The notes: generated by a model from the letters alone, not told the origin. A stretch of DNA of 64,000 nucleotides from Thermoflexus sp. (GCA_020724465.1 DYGX01000002.1:186001-250000); one strand, 5' to 3'; shown: positions 25,872-35,086, numbered from the stretch's first letter. Numbers and translations: made by a program.

Positions 25872-27677
25872 ATGACCAGTATTGTCTTGGAAGGCCCGAT
25901 TGCCGAGGCCCGCGAGCGCGAGGTGCGCCTGCTGCATGACGCCGCCGAGCTGGTCGGGCAGATCGGCGGCGAGAGCAGCGCCGAAGACCGGCGCCGCCTT
26001 CAGCAGAACGCGTTGGACTTGCAGGAAATGTTCTTCCTCGTCGTGGTGGTCGGCGAGTTTAACTCGGGCAAGTCGACCTTCATCAACGCTCTGCTGGGCG
26101 ACACGCTGCTCCCAATGGGCATCACCCCGACGACCGACGCGATCGAACTGATACGCTGGTCGAGCCGGCGCAGCAAAGAGCCGAAGTGGCGCGATGAAGA
26201 AGTCGTGCGCGAGTGGACGCATCCCAACACCGGCGGGCCGGGCGTCGTCATCGTGGACACGCCGGGGACCGGCTCGGTCTTCCGGCGGCACGAGCAGATT
26301 GCCAAGGGCTTTCTCAGCCGGAGCGATCTGGTGATTTTTCTGCTCTCGGCCAAGCGCGCGCTGGCCGAGACCGAGCGCCTTTACCTGGAGCTGGCGCGCG
26401 ACTATGGCAAGAAGATCATCGTTGTGATCAACCAGACCGACCTGCTGGAAAAGCGCGAGCGGCACGAGGTCGAGTCCTTCGTGCGGCAGCAGTTGATCGA
26501 GCTGCTCGACCTGCGCCCGCCGATCTTCATGATCTCAGCGCGCCAGGCGCTCAAGCAGCGCGGCCATACCGGCATTTTTACGGCGTCCGCGGATGACCCA
26601 GGGGGGATGAACCCGGTCCGCGACTATCTGCGGCAGACCTTCGAGCGGGTGCCCCCGGCCAAGCAGAAGCTCTATGCTCAGCTCGATTTTGTGGATTCCA
26701 TTGTGCGCAAATACCGGGACTACATCGAGCAGCAGGTGGGACTGGTATCGAATGATACCGCGCTGGCCGAAAGCCTGCGCAAAGAACTGGAGCGGCAGGC
26801 GGAGTCTCTGGACGATCAACTCGCGACAGCCAAGCGCGAGCTGGACCGCGTATTCGACGGGCTGAAGGAACGCGGGCGCGCGTTCATTCGTGAAAACCTG
26901 ACGCTGCAACGCGCCTCGCGGGCGCTCAACCAGGACGAGATGCAGGCCGACTTCGAGCGCCAGGTCGTCGGTAGCGCCATCGACCAGATCACGACCATCT
27001 CGGAGCAGTATGTCAACGCGGTGGTGGACAACAGCCGCCGCTACTGGCGCAGCATCCTCGACCGCCTGACCGAGCTGCAAACCCGGCTGGATCAGGAAGC
27101 CAGCGCGGTTGACGCGTCGGGATACGCCGAGCAGCGGGCAGCCCTGCAGGAAGCGATCGCGATCGCGGATCGCGAACTAAAATCCTACACAGACCAGGGC
27201 CTGGCGGAGAACCTGCGCCATACTTTTCGCACCAACCTGATCGGCTTCTCGGCAGGCTTTACTGCCATGCTGGGCGGGGCGATCGCGGTCGCGCTGGGTG
27301 TGGCTGCGCCAGGCGCGGTCACGGCGACGGCTGGGGCGGTCATCGCGGCGGTGGTCGTCGGGCCGGCGCTGTTGATCGGTGGGTTGTCGGCGGCGGCGCT
27401 GTACTGGCGCAAGCTGAAGCGCGACGCGATCAACGAGCTGGATTCCCGACTGGATGCTCTCAGCGCCAGCTATCATCAGGCGATGGTGGACCTGACGCAT
27501 CGCGAGCGGAATCGCCTGCTGCAATACGGCCAGCAGATTCTGGCGCCGGTCTTCAGCCAGCTCAGCGTGCTGAACGATCGCTACATTCAACAGAAGGCGG
27601 CGCTGGCGGAGATCGAAGAACGATCGAGGGCGCTGCGGCGCGACATCGACGCGATCACGATCATTACTGAGGAGTAG
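25872..27677 (+). CDS. Dynamin-like GTPase (second of a tandem pair)
   Basis: 601-residue partner of the preceding GTPase. P-loop GEFNSGKS (61-68), PTTD, DTPG (129-132) and NQTD (187-190) are intact. Long helical, probably coiled-coil stretches surround residues 270-450. A Gly/Ala-rich hydrophobic hairpin lies around 455-515, and a charged helical tail follows. The sequence differs clearly from its neighbour outside the GTPase motifs, so this is an old pair rather than a recent duplication. It ends 12 bases from the convergent ylxP gene, with no obvious terminator. Confidence 0.87.
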   Translation: MTSIVLEGPIAEAREREVRLLHDAAELVGQIGGESSAEDRRRLQQNALDLQEMFFLVVVVGEFNSGKSTFINALLGDTLLPMGITPTTDAIELIRWSSRRSKEPKWRDEEVVREWTHPNTGGPGVVIVDTPGTGSVFRRHEQIAKGFLSRSDLVIFLLSAKRALAETERLYLELARDYGKKIIVVINQTDLLEKRERHEVESFVRQQLIELLDLRPPIFMISARQALKQRGHTGIFTASADDPGGMNPVRDYLRQTFERVPPAKQKLYAQLDFVDSIVRKYRDYIEQQVGLVSNDTALAESLRKELERQAESLDDQLATAKRELDRVFDGLKERGRAFIRENLTLQRASRALNQDEMQADFERQVVGSAIDQITTISEQYVNAVVDNSRRYWRSILDRLTELQTRLDQEASAVDASGYAEQRAALQEAIAIADRELKSYTDQGLAENLRHTFRTNLIGFSAGFTAMLGGAIAVALGVAAPGAVTATAGAVIAAVVVGPALLIGGLSAAALYWRKLKRDAINELDSRLDALSASYHQAMVDLTHRERNRLLQYGQQILAPVFSQLSVLNDRYIQQKAALAEIEERSRALRRDIDAITIITEE

Positions 27678-27689
27678 GGGGCGCTTGCC

Positions 27690-27989
27690 TTATTCGTAAT
27701 TGAAGTGTATCACTTCCTGGCTGAACCCAACGATTTCGACGTCGGGGCGGTTGTGCTCGATCCAGCGCAGGATGCGCTCCAGCATGCTCTCGGCGTGGCC
27801 CGCGCTGGTGCTGATGAGCGCGAGTCCGATCGCGGCGGACTGCCACGTGTCGTGCAGCGCGACCTCCGCGGCGGCGACGTTGAACTCGCGGTGCAGGCGC
27901 GCGGTGAGGGACTTGACCACGCCGCGCTTTTCTTTGAGCGACGCCATCCCCGGAATGTCGAGCTCGACCGTAGCCGCCAGGATCACCAT
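27690..27989 (-). CDS. ylxP: DUF503 (YlxP-like) protein
   Basis: Small protein of 99 residues with the family signature LKEKRGVVKSL near residue 18-28 and a following FNVAAAEV...DTWQSAAIG pattern. B. subtilis YlxP lies in the nusA-infB-rbfA region and is linked to translation or ribosome maturation. Here the gene is last in the ffh-rpsP-rimM operon, again a translation context. The N-terminal MVILAATVEL forms the first beta strand of a ferredoxin-like fold. No strong ribosome-binding site is visible; the manC stop is 11 bases upstream. Confidence 0.82.
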   Translation of the reverse strand: MVILAATVELDIPGMASLKEKRGVVKSLTARLHREFNVAAAEVALHDTWQSAAIGLALISTSAGHAESMLERILRWIEHNRPDVEIVGFSQEVIHFNYE

Positions 27990-28000
27990 CGCTGCTGCGC

Positions 28001-29083
28001 CTAGAGATAGGCGTCGTACCCGGCGGCGCGCAGCCGCTCGACCACCTCGCGTACGTCTTGCGAGCGGTCGCGGTGGCAGACCAGCAGCGCGTCGTCGGTA
28101 TCCACGATAATGAGATTGTCCACGCCGATGGTGACGGTCATGCGGTTGCTGATCACGAGGGTATTGCGCGTGTCGATGCGCAGGTTGTTGTCGCTTTCGC
28201 CGCGCATGATGTTCCCCTCAAGATCGCCCGTCAACACCTCGTACAGCGACGCCCAGCTTCCGACGTCGCTCCAACCGATATCGACCGGAATCACGGCGAC
28301 ATCCCGCGCGCCTTCCATCACGGCATAATCAATCGACTGCCTGGTCATGTTCGGCCACTGCCGCTCAAGCGTTTCCTGGTAGGCATCGGTCCCGATGCTG
28401 GCGGCAATTGCCTCGAGCGCATCGTACATGGCGGGCTGCTGGCGCTTGAATTCCTGCATCACGCGCTCGGCGGTCCAGATGAACATGCCGCTGTTCCAGC
28501 TATAGTCGCCGCTGGTGACGAATGAAATCGCGGTTTCGATATCCGGCTTTTCGGTGAATTGCTCGGCGACGTAAGCCTGGAAGCCGTTCACTTCGGTTAG
28601 CGGCTTGCCGCGCCGGATATAGCCAAACCCGGTTGACGGAAATGAGGCGGAAATGCCCAGCGTCACGATGTGCCCCTGGCGGGCAAGCACGGCCGCTGCT
28701 TCGAGCACGGCCCGGAAGCGGGCTTTCTCGGCGATGTGATGATCGGACGCCAGCACGGCGATGACGGCGTCCGGATCGCGGTGCCGGATGTGGATGGTGC
28801 CCAGGCCGACCGCCGGGCCGCTGTTGCGGGCCGAGGGCTCGATCACATAGTTCTCCGGCGGGATCTGGGGCGCGGCGGCACGCAATGGCTCGCTGAGCGC
28901 CTCGCTCGCCACCACGATCACCCGCTCCGGCGGCAGCAGTGGCTCCAGGCGCTCGACCGCGATCTGGAACATCGACTTGTCTTCGACCAGGGGCAACACC
29001 TGTTTAGGGCGGGTCTTGCGGCTCAGCGGCCACAGCCGTGTGCCGCTGCCCCCAGCCATGATCAGCGCATAGTAATGATCCAT
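28001..29083 (-). CDS. manC: Mannose-1-phosphate guanylyltransferase
   Basis: Makes GDP-mannose from mannose-1-phosphate and GTP for glycans or glycolipids. The pyrophosphorylase signature MAGGSGTRLWPLSRKTRPKQ lies at the N-terminus, and residues EKPD, NSGMF and DIGWSDVGSW follow in the expected order. The start is set at ATG 29083 (MDHYY), because the upstream extension is atypical; this gives 360 residues, the size of monofunctional enzymes without the isomerase domain. Ribosome-binding sequence is weak (GAGTGA). It sits between dprA and ylxP in the ffh operon and has no other sugar-nucleotide gene nearby. Confidence 0.9.
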   Translation of the reverse strand: MDHYYALIMAGGSGTRLWPLSRKTRPKQVLPLVEDKSMFQIAVERLEPLLPPERVIVVASEALSEPLRAAAPQIPPENYVIEPSARNSGPAVGLGTIHIRHRDPDAVIAVLASDHHIAEKARFRAVLEAAAVLARQGHIVTLGISASFPSTGFGYIRRGKPLTEVNGFQAYVAEQFTEKPDIETAISFVTSGDYSWNSGMFIWTAERVMQEFKRQQPAMYDALEAIAASIGTDAYQETLERQWPNMTRQSIDYAVMEGARDVAVIPVDIGWSDVGSWASLYEVLTGDLEGNIMRGESDNNLRIDTRNTLVISNRMTVTIGVDNLIIVDTDDALLVCHRDRSQDVREVVERLRAAGYDAYL

Positions 29084-29134
29084 GTCACTCGCTCGTCTGT
29101 GTCCAGCGCCGGTGATTCCGGTACGCATCTCCGT

Positions 29135-30250
29135 TCAGTCCAGGCGGTATGGCTCGCGGCCGCTGCGGGCCAGCGTATAGTGCATGCCTTCCAGGCGGCG
29201 AACCATCCCTTTCAGTTCCATCAGTGACAGCGCGCTGCTGACTTCGGTGATCGCCAGCCCGCTGCGCTGGCACAGCTCGTCGATATGGAGCGGCGCGTCG
29301 CTCAGGGCTTCGAGCAACGCGGCTTCGGTTGGGTTGTCCGGCACGATCTCGACGATCTGGGCGCGCGTGGCGATGGCGTCGCGTGTCAGATTCAGCTCGT
29401 CGAAAATGTCCTCGGCACAGGCAACCAGCTTGGCGCCGGCCTGGATCAGCGCGTTTGTGCCGGCGCTTGTGCGCGCGTTGATGTTGCCGGGCACGGCGAA
29501 AACGTCGCGGCCCTGTTCGGCGGCGGCATCGGCGGTCAGCAGGGCGCCGCTGCTTGCCGGCGCTTCGACCACAACTACACCCAGCGACAGTCCGCTGATG
29601 ACCCGGTTGCGCAGCGGGAAGTTGTGCCCTTCCGGACGGGTGCCCGGCGGGAAAATGCTGACGACCGCGCCGTGCCGCGCGATCTCGGCGGCAAGCTGGC
29701 GGTGCTCGGGCGGGTAGATCACGTCGATGCCGCTGCCCAAGACGGCGATCGTGCGCCCGCCGGCCTCCAATGCGGCCCGGTGCGCCACCGCGTCGATGCC
29801 GAGCGCCAGCCCGCTGACGATGGTGATTCCCGCGTTGACCAGGGGGGTGACCAGCGCGTACGTCACGTCGCGCCCGTAGACGCTGGCGCGGCGCGTTCCC
29901 ACAAAGGCAACCGCCCAGCGATCCTGATCGAGCAGCGTCCCCTTGACGTACAACACGGGTGGCGCTTCAGGCAGTTCGGCGAGCAGGGCGGGATAGTCCG
30001 GATCTTCGAGCGTCAGGACGCTGGCGCCGAGCCGGTCCACATCGGCCAGCATGCGGTCGAGGTCCAGCCTCGGGCGTGTGGTGATGATATTCTCGACGGT
30101 CAGGCGGTCCAACCCGGCGGCGCGCAGCTCGGCCTCGCCTGCCTTCCAGGCATCAGCCAGATCGCCGAAATGCTGGAGCAGCGCGCGGAGCCGCGCCGGC
30201 CCGATCCCGCTGATGGCGTTGAAGCCAAGCCAATACTTACGCGCGGTCAT
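29135..30250 (-). CDS. dprA: DNA processing protein DprA
   Basis: Loads RecA on incoming single-stranded DNA in natural transformation. From ATG 30250 (AAGG upstream) it has 371 residues. An N-terminal helix-hairpin-helix segment (ISGIGPARLRALL) is followed by the Rossmann domain with GTRRASVYG, SGLALGIDAVAH and FPPGTRPEGHNFPLRN. A C-terminal winged helix (DprA_WH) covers about the last 70 residues. The gene also occurs in non-competent bacteria, but the window also has a comEA-like gene at 58.9 kb, which supports DNA uptake ability. It lies between rimM and manC in the operon. Confidence 0.93.
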   Translation of the reverse strand: MTARKYWLGFNAISGIGPARLRALLQHFGDLADAWKAGEAELRAAGLDRLTVENIITTRPRLDLDRMLADVDRLGASVLTLEDPDYPALLAELPEAPPVLYVKGTLLDQDRWAVAFVGTRRASVYGRDVTYALVTPLVNAGITIVSGLALGIDAVAHRAALEAGGRTIAVLGSGIDVIYPPEHRQLAAEIARHGAVVSIFPPGTRPEGHNFPLRNRVISGLSLGVVVVEAPASSGALLTADAAAEQGRDVFAVPGNINARTSAGTNALIQAGAKLVACAEDIFDELNLTRDAIATRAQIVEIVPDNPTEAALLEALSDAPLHIDELCQRSGLAITEVSSALSLMELKGMVRRLEGMHYTLARSGREPYRLD

Positions 30251-30284
30251 CGTATCCTTGCCCGCCCGGAGCCGCCCGGCGTGC

Positions 30285-30839
30285 TCACTCGCCAAGCAGC
30301 CCTTCCATGAGGTGCACCGTCATCTGGCCCGCCGCGATGTCCACCTTCAGGATGCATTCCTCGATGTCCGGCAGCAGGACCTCGCCCAGCGGCCCGTGCA
30401 CAACGTACACATCGTTCGCGCCGGTTTCGATCACGTCGACGATCTTGCCCAGGTACTCGCCCTCGTCGGTGACCACGTCCAGCCCCAGGGCCTGGAACAG
30501 ATAAAACTCCCCTTCCTCAAGCGGGACCGCTTCTTCGAGGGGAACCATCACGTACTGGTCGCGGTAGGCGTCGGCAGCGGTGCGATCGGCCAGCCCTTCC
30601 AGCTCGAGGATCAGATACTGCTGGTGGCGGCGCGCGCGGCGCACCCGATGCTCGGTGGCGGCGTCGGTATCGGCAGGGTCCGCGCCGAGAAAGACGCGGC
30701 GGTTCTCGACGATCCGCTCAGGGTAGGCGGTGATAATCTCGACACGAAGCTCGCCGCGCACGCCGTGCGGTCTGAGGACACGCCCCAAGAGCAGAAATGG
30801 CGGCGGCTCCCGGCGCCGGCGGATGATTCGCGGTGACAT
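30285..30839 (-). CDS. rimM: Ribosome maturation factor RimM
   Basis: Assists assembly of the 30S head around S19. ATG 30839 gives 184 residues. The N-terminal domain has LLLGRVLRPHGVRGELRV, and the C-terminal PRC-barrel shows LGLDVVTDEGEYLGKIVDVIETGANDVYVV-type motifs ending in a metal-free acidic segment (PDIEECILKVD). Length matches the family. It follows khpA by 16 bases, and rimM normally precedes trmD; here the following gene is dprA and trmD is 32 kb away. Confidence 0.93.
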   Translation of the reverse strand: MSPRIIRRRREPPPFLLLGRVLRPHGVRGELRVEIITAYPERIVENRRVFLGADPADTDAATEHRVRRARRHQQYLILELEGLADRTAADAYRDQYVMVPLEEAVPLEEGEFYLFQALGLDVVTDEGEYLGKIVDVIETGANDVYVVHGPLGEVLLPDIEECILKVDIAAGQMTVHLMEGLLGE

Positions 30840-30855
30840 GCCTGTTTGTGCTGCG

Positions 30856-31083
30856 CTAGATGATATCGAGATTGACGCGCTTGCCTTCGTTGGCCGCCAC
30901 GACCCGCACCAGGACGCGCATGGCATTGGCGACGCGGCCATTCTTGCCGATGATGCGGCCCATGTCTTCGGGGGCCACTTCCAGCTCGATTGTCGTCGTT
31001 CCGCCGCGCGTCGTCTCGGCAACGCGCACCTGCGATGGATCGTCAACCAGCGATTTGGCGATGTATTCGACCAGTTCAACCAT
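30856..31083 (-). CDS. khpA: KH-domain RNA-binding protein KhpA
   Basis: Small RNA-binding protein of 75 residues. It consists of one KH domain with the GxxG-type loop in GRIIGKNGR (about 42-50). KhpA homologues lie between rpsP and rimM in many Gram-positive-type genomes, exactly as here, and are associated with RNA regulation and cell elongation in streptococci. No KhpB/Jag partner is in this window. Confidence 0.92.
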   Translation of the reverse strand: MVELVEYIAKSLVDDPSQVRVAETTRGGTTTIELEVAPEDMGRIIGKNGRVANAMRVLVRVVAANEGKRVNLDII

Positions 31084-31152
31084 CGGAAACCCATCCTTGC
31101 GCGGCGCTGCCGTGCAGATGTCCGTCTGCGGCGCGCGCCAAAAAGGCTAAAA

Positions 31153-31183
31153 GCGGACAGCACACCGGGCCGGAGCTGTCCGC
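31153..31183 (-). terminator. Hairpin between rpsP and khpA
   Basis: Nine-base arms (GCGGACAGC / GCTGTCCGC) with a 13-base loop are followed on the minus strand by TTTT and soon TTTTT. It looks like a partial intrinsic terminator or processing site within the operon, perhaps lowering expression of khpA and later genes relative to rpsP. Confidence 0.6.
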
Positions 31184-31228
31184 ATGGCACACCAGCAAGC
31201 TCGCTGCATCAAACCGGCGACGCAGCGC

Positions 31229-31810
31229 TTACTCCGCTTCCGGCGGCGTATCGTCGGTTTCGTCGGCGGCCTCAGCAGCGGGCGCTTCGGCCTCGGCGCT
31301 ACCTTCCGACTCGGCGGCAGCCTCAGGCTCCTCAGCGGCCCCGGGTTCTTCGACCACCTCCGGCTCTTCAACCGCTTCCGCCTCGGCCACAGCGGCAGGT
31401 TGTGCCTGGGCCTCAGCCTGGGCGGCCTGGGCGGCGGGCTTAGCCGGGCGCTGGATCTCGTGTGCAGCATAGGCGGTGCGCGGGCTGGGCGTGCCGACTT
31501 CGGCGAACTGCTGCTCCGCCTCGGCGACCAGTGCTTCCAGGGCCTCGCCCTGCTTGAGCCGCTCGAAACGGCCCAGCGTGCCGAGCTTATCCAGAATCCG
31601 GCGAACCGGATCGCTGGGCTGCGCCCCCGTGCTCAGCCAGTACAGCGCGCGATCCTCTTTGATCGTCATGGTCGCCGGCTGGGTGCGCGGGTTGTAGAAG
31701 CCAATGATCTCAATATAGCGCCCATCGCGTGGGCTGCGCGAATCCGCCACCACGATCCGGTAGCTGGGCTGCTTTTTGCGTCCTACGCGACGCAAGCGAA
31801 TACGAACCAT
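31229..31810 (-). CDS. rpsP: 30S ribosomal protein bS16 with long acidic C-terminal extension
   Basis: The first 85 residues are a standard bS16 ([40 protein letters not shown]). Start at ATG 31810 has AGAGGTGA upstream. The remaining 100 or so residues are almost entirely Ala, Glu, Pro and Val (for example [18 protein letters not shown]), a disordered acidic tail. Ordinary bS16 ends near residue 80-90, so the protein is more than doubled to 193 residues. The tail is in frame and codon usage is like the core, so it is not a frameshift artefact. Confidence 0.92.
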   Translation of the reverse strand: MVRIRLRRVGRKKQPSYRIVVADSRSPRDGRYIEIIGFYNPRTQPATMTIKEDRALYWLSTGAQPSDPVRRILDKLGTLGRFERLKQGEALEALVAEAEQQFAEVGTPSPRTAYAAHEIQRPAKPAAQAAQAEAQAQPAAVAEAEAVEEPEVVEEPGAAEEPEAAAESEGSAEAEAPAAEAADETDDTPPEAE

Positions 31811-31940
31811 GTGATGTTCACCTCTGTTGACTTGCGCTCTGACAGCATTCACTCGTGCTGGCTGCCGTTGCCGGCCAGAGGGCGGCAGGGAAGGACTGCC
31901 AGAACCGGCGCGGCAGAGACGGGCCCGCAAATGTTGTGCC

Positions 31941-33269
31941 CTACCGGAACATACCCGGCAGGTTCGGCATGCGGCCTTTTCCGATCATTTTCATCAGGCG
32001 CTGCATCTCGCGGAACTGCTTGAGCAGCGCGTTGATGTCCTCAACACTGGTGCCGCTTCCCTGGGCGACCCGCCGCTTGCGGCTGGCGTTCAGCAGCTTG
32101 GGATTGCGGCGCTCCTGCGGCGTCATCGAGTAGATGATCGCCTCGACCTTCTTGAGCTGCCGCTGGGCGTCTTCGTTGTCAATGTTCACCTGCTGGCGCA
32201 GGCGTCCCATGCCGGGCAGCAGATCCAGAATCTGTCCGATCGGCCCCATGCGCTTGACCTGCTGAAGCTGCGACAGAAAGTCTTCCAGCGTAAACTGGTT
32301 CTTCAGCAGCTTGCGCTGAAGCTCGGCGGCCTGGCGCTCGTCGAAGGCCTGTTCGGCGCGCTCGATCAACGTGAGCACGTCACCCATGCCCAGGATGCGC
32401 GATGCTAGCCGGTCCGGGTGGAACGGCTCCAGGGCATCGAGCTTTTCCCCGGTTGCCAGGAACTTGATCGGCACGCCGGTGACCTCGCGCATCGAGATCG
32501 CCGCGCCGCCGCGTGCGTCGCCGTCCACTTTGGTCAGGATCAGCCCGGTCAGGCCGACGTGCTGGTTGAACCCATCGGCGATGCGCACCGCTTCCTGACC
32601 GGTCATCGCGTCGGCCACCAGCAGGATTTCGGCGGGCTGCGTGCGGTCGCGGATGGCTTCCAGCTCGGCCATCATCGCCTCGTCGATTTGCAGGCGACCC
32701 GCGGTGTCGATGAGCACGACCGTCGCGCCCGCTTCACGCGCGGCAGCCAATCCCCGCACCGCGATATCGGGCGGCGGGGCGGAAACCCCCTCTTCGTAAT
32801 AGGGCATATTGATCTGCTTGGCGAGCGTGACGAGCTGATCGACTGCTGCCGGGCGGTAGGTGTCGCACGCGATCAGCCACGGGCGGCGTCCATCGCGGCG
32901 CAACATCAGCGCCAGCTTGGCAGCGGTCGTCGTCTTGCCGGAGCCTTGCAGCCCCACCAGCATGATCACGCGTGGCGCCGGCCCGCTGAGATTGAGACGG
33001 CCCGGCTCGCCCAGGGTCTCGATCAGCTCCTCGTGCACGATCTTGATGACCTGCTGCGAGGGTTTGAGGCTCTTTTGCACCTCGGCGCCAATGGCCCGCT
33101 CGCGCACGCGGCTGATGAAGTCCTTGGTGACCTTGAGGTTGACGTCTGCCTCAAGCAGCGCCATGCGGACTTCGCGCAGCGCGGTGTTGACGTCCTCTTC
33201 GGTCAGCTTGCCCTTGCGGCCAAGCTGCTCAAAGACATCCTGTAGGCGATCGCTGAGGCTTTCAAACAT
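31941..33269 (-). CDS. ffh: Signal recognition particle protein Ffh
   Basis: SRP54 GTPase that targets membrane proteins with 4.5S RNA. The N domain is followed by the G domain with [15 protein letters not shown] (106-120), [20 protein letters not shown] and [12 protein letters not shown]. The M domain follows, with [15 protein letters not shown] and a Met-rich end ([11 protein letters not shown]). 442 residues is typical. It is the first gene of the ffh-rpsP-khpA-rimM-dprA-manC-ylxP operon, behind a good promoter. Confidence 0.96.
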   Translation of the reverse strand: MFESLSDRLQDVFEQLGRKGKLTEEDVNTALREVRMALLEADVNLKVTKDFISRVRERAIGAEVQKSLKPSQQVIKIVHEELIETLGEPGRLNLSGPAPRVIMLVGLQGSGKTTTAAKLALMLRRDGRRPWLIACDTYRPAAVDQLVTLAKQINMPYYEEGVSAPPPDIAVRGLAAAREAGATVVLIDTAGRLQIDEAMMAELEAIRDRTQPAEILLVADAMTGQEAVRIADGFNQHVGLTGLILTKVDGDARGGAAISMREVTGVPIKFLATGEKLDALEPFHPDRLASRILGMGDVLTLIERAEQAFDERQAAELQRKLLKNQFTLEDFLSQLQQVKRMGPIGQILDLLPGMGRLRQQVNIDNEDAQRQLKKVEAIIYSMTPQERRNPKLLNASRKRRVAQGSGTSVEDINALLKQFREMQRLMKMIGKGRMPNLPGMFR

Positions 33270-33307
33270 TCCTGGCGCCTATCATCCGGGTGGTTTCCGA
33301 GTGAGGA

Positions 33308-33336
33308 ATTGTAAAGGATTGCCTTGCATGCGTCAA
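33308..33336 (-). promoter_or_regulatory. Sigma-70 promoter of the ffh operon
   Basis: On the minus strand TTGACG (33331-33336) and TACAAT (33308-33313) are exactly 17 bases apart, about 40 bases before the ffh start. This is among the best consensus matches in the window. Confidence 0.75.
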
Positions 33337-33370
33337 GCCACAGTCCGCTGCGGGCATGGCGTGGCGCGGT

Positions 33371-33399
33371 TTCTCCTGGCAGAAAAAATCGCATAGAAT
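33371..33399 (+). promoter_or_regulatory. Weak promoter candidate for the small membrane protein
   Basis: TTCTCC (33371-33376) and TAGAAT (33394-33399) are 17 bases apart, on the plus strand, about 107 bases upstream of the start at 33506. The rest of the 236-base gap to ffh contains only the minus-strand promoter. Confidence 0.3.
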
Positions 33400-33505
33400 G
33401 GGGCGTGCGTAGGGCATCTTCGCGTAGGGCTGCGGGGAAGCTGTGTGGCTGCCTGCCACGCGCCCTCACTTTCTTCGCCGGTTTGACTGCCACAGGAGCA
33501 AGAGA

Positions 33506-34099
33506 ATGGACGAGCTTCGCGAGATCATCAGCGCCCTCTGGCTGACCGATGAGTTACACTGGGATGTGGCGCTGTATCTCATCTTTGCGTTTAACCTGGT
33601 TCTGCTGCTGATGCAGCCCGACGGGTCGCCGCTGCCGGTCGGGCTGTGCATCATCGTGCTGGTGGCAGCGGTGATCGACAAGACGAAGGCGTTCGGCTAT
33701 ATGCTGGAAGTCAACCCGTACCGCTTCACGCGCGAGCAGTGTCACGAGCAGGTCTTCATCGGGACTTATCTCATCCGCGTCATTATGTTTGCGGCTCCGC
33801 TGAGCGTCGCGGGGATGACCAAGAATCCCAACTCACGCTGGATAGGCATCGTGGCCGGGATTCTTGGTGGGGTGTACATGTTTGTGCGCTGGTATATGGA
33901 ACAGCGCAACGTGCCGATCAGCGACCTGTTCTGCGCCTACTTCTTCTCCGGGTTCGCCTTTCAGCAGGTCGGGCTGGCGCTGGCCGCCGCGCGGCTGGCG
34001 CTGGGCGATCGCTGGTTGTTAGGCCGGATACACCGGCACGCACCATTCCTTATAACGCGGGATCTTCCCGCGGACTGTGTCGAAGTAGAGCTGCCGTAG
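33506..34099 (+). CDS. Small polytopic membrane protein of unknown function
   Basis: 197 residues from ATG 33506, which has AGGAG at good spacing. About five hydrophobic helices are visible, with a conserved-looking charged loop YRFTREQCHEQ between the second and third. I do not recognise the family. The coding frame continues 81 bases into the 3' end of the convergent ilvE gene, so its last 25 or so residues (hydrophilic, with several Arg and His) are encoded antisense to ilvE. A +1 frame TAG lies at the ilvE stop, so the natural end could once have been there. Confidence 0.65.
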   Translation: MDELREIISALWLTDELHWDVALYLIFAFNLVLLLMQPDGSPLPVGLCIIVLVAAVIDKTKAFGYMLEVNPYRFTREQCHEQVFIGTYLIRVIMFAAPLSVAGMTKNPNSRWIGIVAGILGGVYMFVRWYMEQRNVPISDLFCAYFFSGFAFQQVGLALAAARLALGDRWLLGRIHRHAPFLITRDLPADCVEVELP

Positions 34100-34948
34100 C
34101 CGCGACACGACCGGCCCGAGCTTGCCCGTGCCCACCGGGCGGTGATCGACTTCGGCGATGGCGACGATCTGCACTCCGGTGCCGCAGAAGAACGCTTCGT
34201 CCGCCAGAAAGACCTCGGTGCGGTCGATCTGCCGTTCCACCACCGGGATCCCGATCTCGTCGCACAGAAGCTGGATCACCGTCCGGCGCGTGATGCCTTC
34301 AAGGATGTTGGAGTAGATTGGCGGCGTGATGGCCTGCCCGTTGCGGATGATGAAGAAGTTCTCGGCGCTGCCTTCGGCAATGTGGCCGTCTTCATTGAGT
34401 ACCAGGGCTTCGTCAAAGCCGGCCAGCGCCGCGTCGGTCTTGATCAGCGCCGAGTTGGCGTAGGCACCCGTGATCTTGCCGCGCGCCGGGATCGTGTTGT
34501 CGTCGATCCGCCGCCAGGACGAAAAGGTCACCTTCGACCCCTCTTCGTTGGGGATGTAGCTGCCAAAGGGCACCGCGAACATCGTGAAATCGGCATCCAG
34601 ATCGTGCAGGCGCACGCCGATCCCGGTCGAGGATTTGTAGATCAGGGGACGGATGTAGACGTTGGTGCGGTAATTCTCTTTGCGCAGCAGTTCGAGCAGA
34701 ATCTCAAGCATGGACTCGGGCGTGTAGGGGAGATCCATCAAGAGCAGCCGGCCCGAGTTGAGCAGCCGCTGGAAGTGATCGAGCGGGCGGAAGATGTAAA
34801 GCTGCTCGTCCTCGTCGTTCCAATAGGCGCGGATGCCACCGAACGCCCCGGTGCCATAGTTCAGCGCGTGGGTCATCACGCTGATCTTGGCTTCTTCGAT
34901 GGGCACAATCCCCCCCTGAAAGTACGCGTATTTGGGTCCTTCAGGCAT
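34019..34948 (-). CDS. ilvE: Branched-chain amino acid aminotransferase
   Basis: PLP enzyme of fold type IV that makes and degrades leucine, isoleucine and valine. 309 residues from ATG 34948, with AGGAG upstream. Pyridoxal-binding Lys158 lies in ARGKITGAYANSALIK, and the later motif NEDGHIAEGSAENFF matches the class. YGTGAFGGIRAYW and RPLIYKSSTGIGV are also typical of IlvE rather than D-amino acid transaminase. Standalone gene; other ilv genes are not in this window. It overlaps the tail of the convergent membrane-protein gene by 81 bases. Confidence 0.95.
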   Translation of the reverse strand: MPEGPKYAYFQGGIVPIEEAKISVMTHALNYGTGAFGGIRAYWNDEDEQLYIFRPLDHFQRLLNSGRLLLMDLPYTPESMLEILLELLRKENYRTNVYIRPLIYKSSTGIGVRLHDLDADFTMFAVPFGSYIPNEEGSKVTFSSWRRIDDNTIPARGKITGAYANSALIKTDAALAGFDEALVLNEDGHIAEGSAENFFIIRNGQAITPPIYSNILEGITRRTVIQLLCDEIGIPVVERQIDRTEVFLADEAFFCGTGVQIVAIAEVDHRPVGTGKLGPVVSRLRQLYFDTVRGKIPRYKEWCVPVYPA

Positions 34949-35015
34949 GATATGCTCCTGTTATGCAAATATCTTCCGACCAGCCGCGTGGGCCCCGCGC
35001 GGCCTTTCCCTGCCC

Positions 35016-35021
35016 ATTATA
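35016..35021 (-). promoter_or_regulatory. -10 element upstream of ilvE
   Basis: A perfect TATAAT on the minus strand lies 67 bases before the ilvE ATG. The -35 region is poor (TCAACG at 17 bases). The 138-base gap to plsC shows nothing else. Confidence 0.4.
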
Positions 35022-35086
35022 GATCGGACTGCCGCACGCGTTGAGAACCATACCGGTCCAGGCGTGGAGTGCCGATCGCCGGCGAG

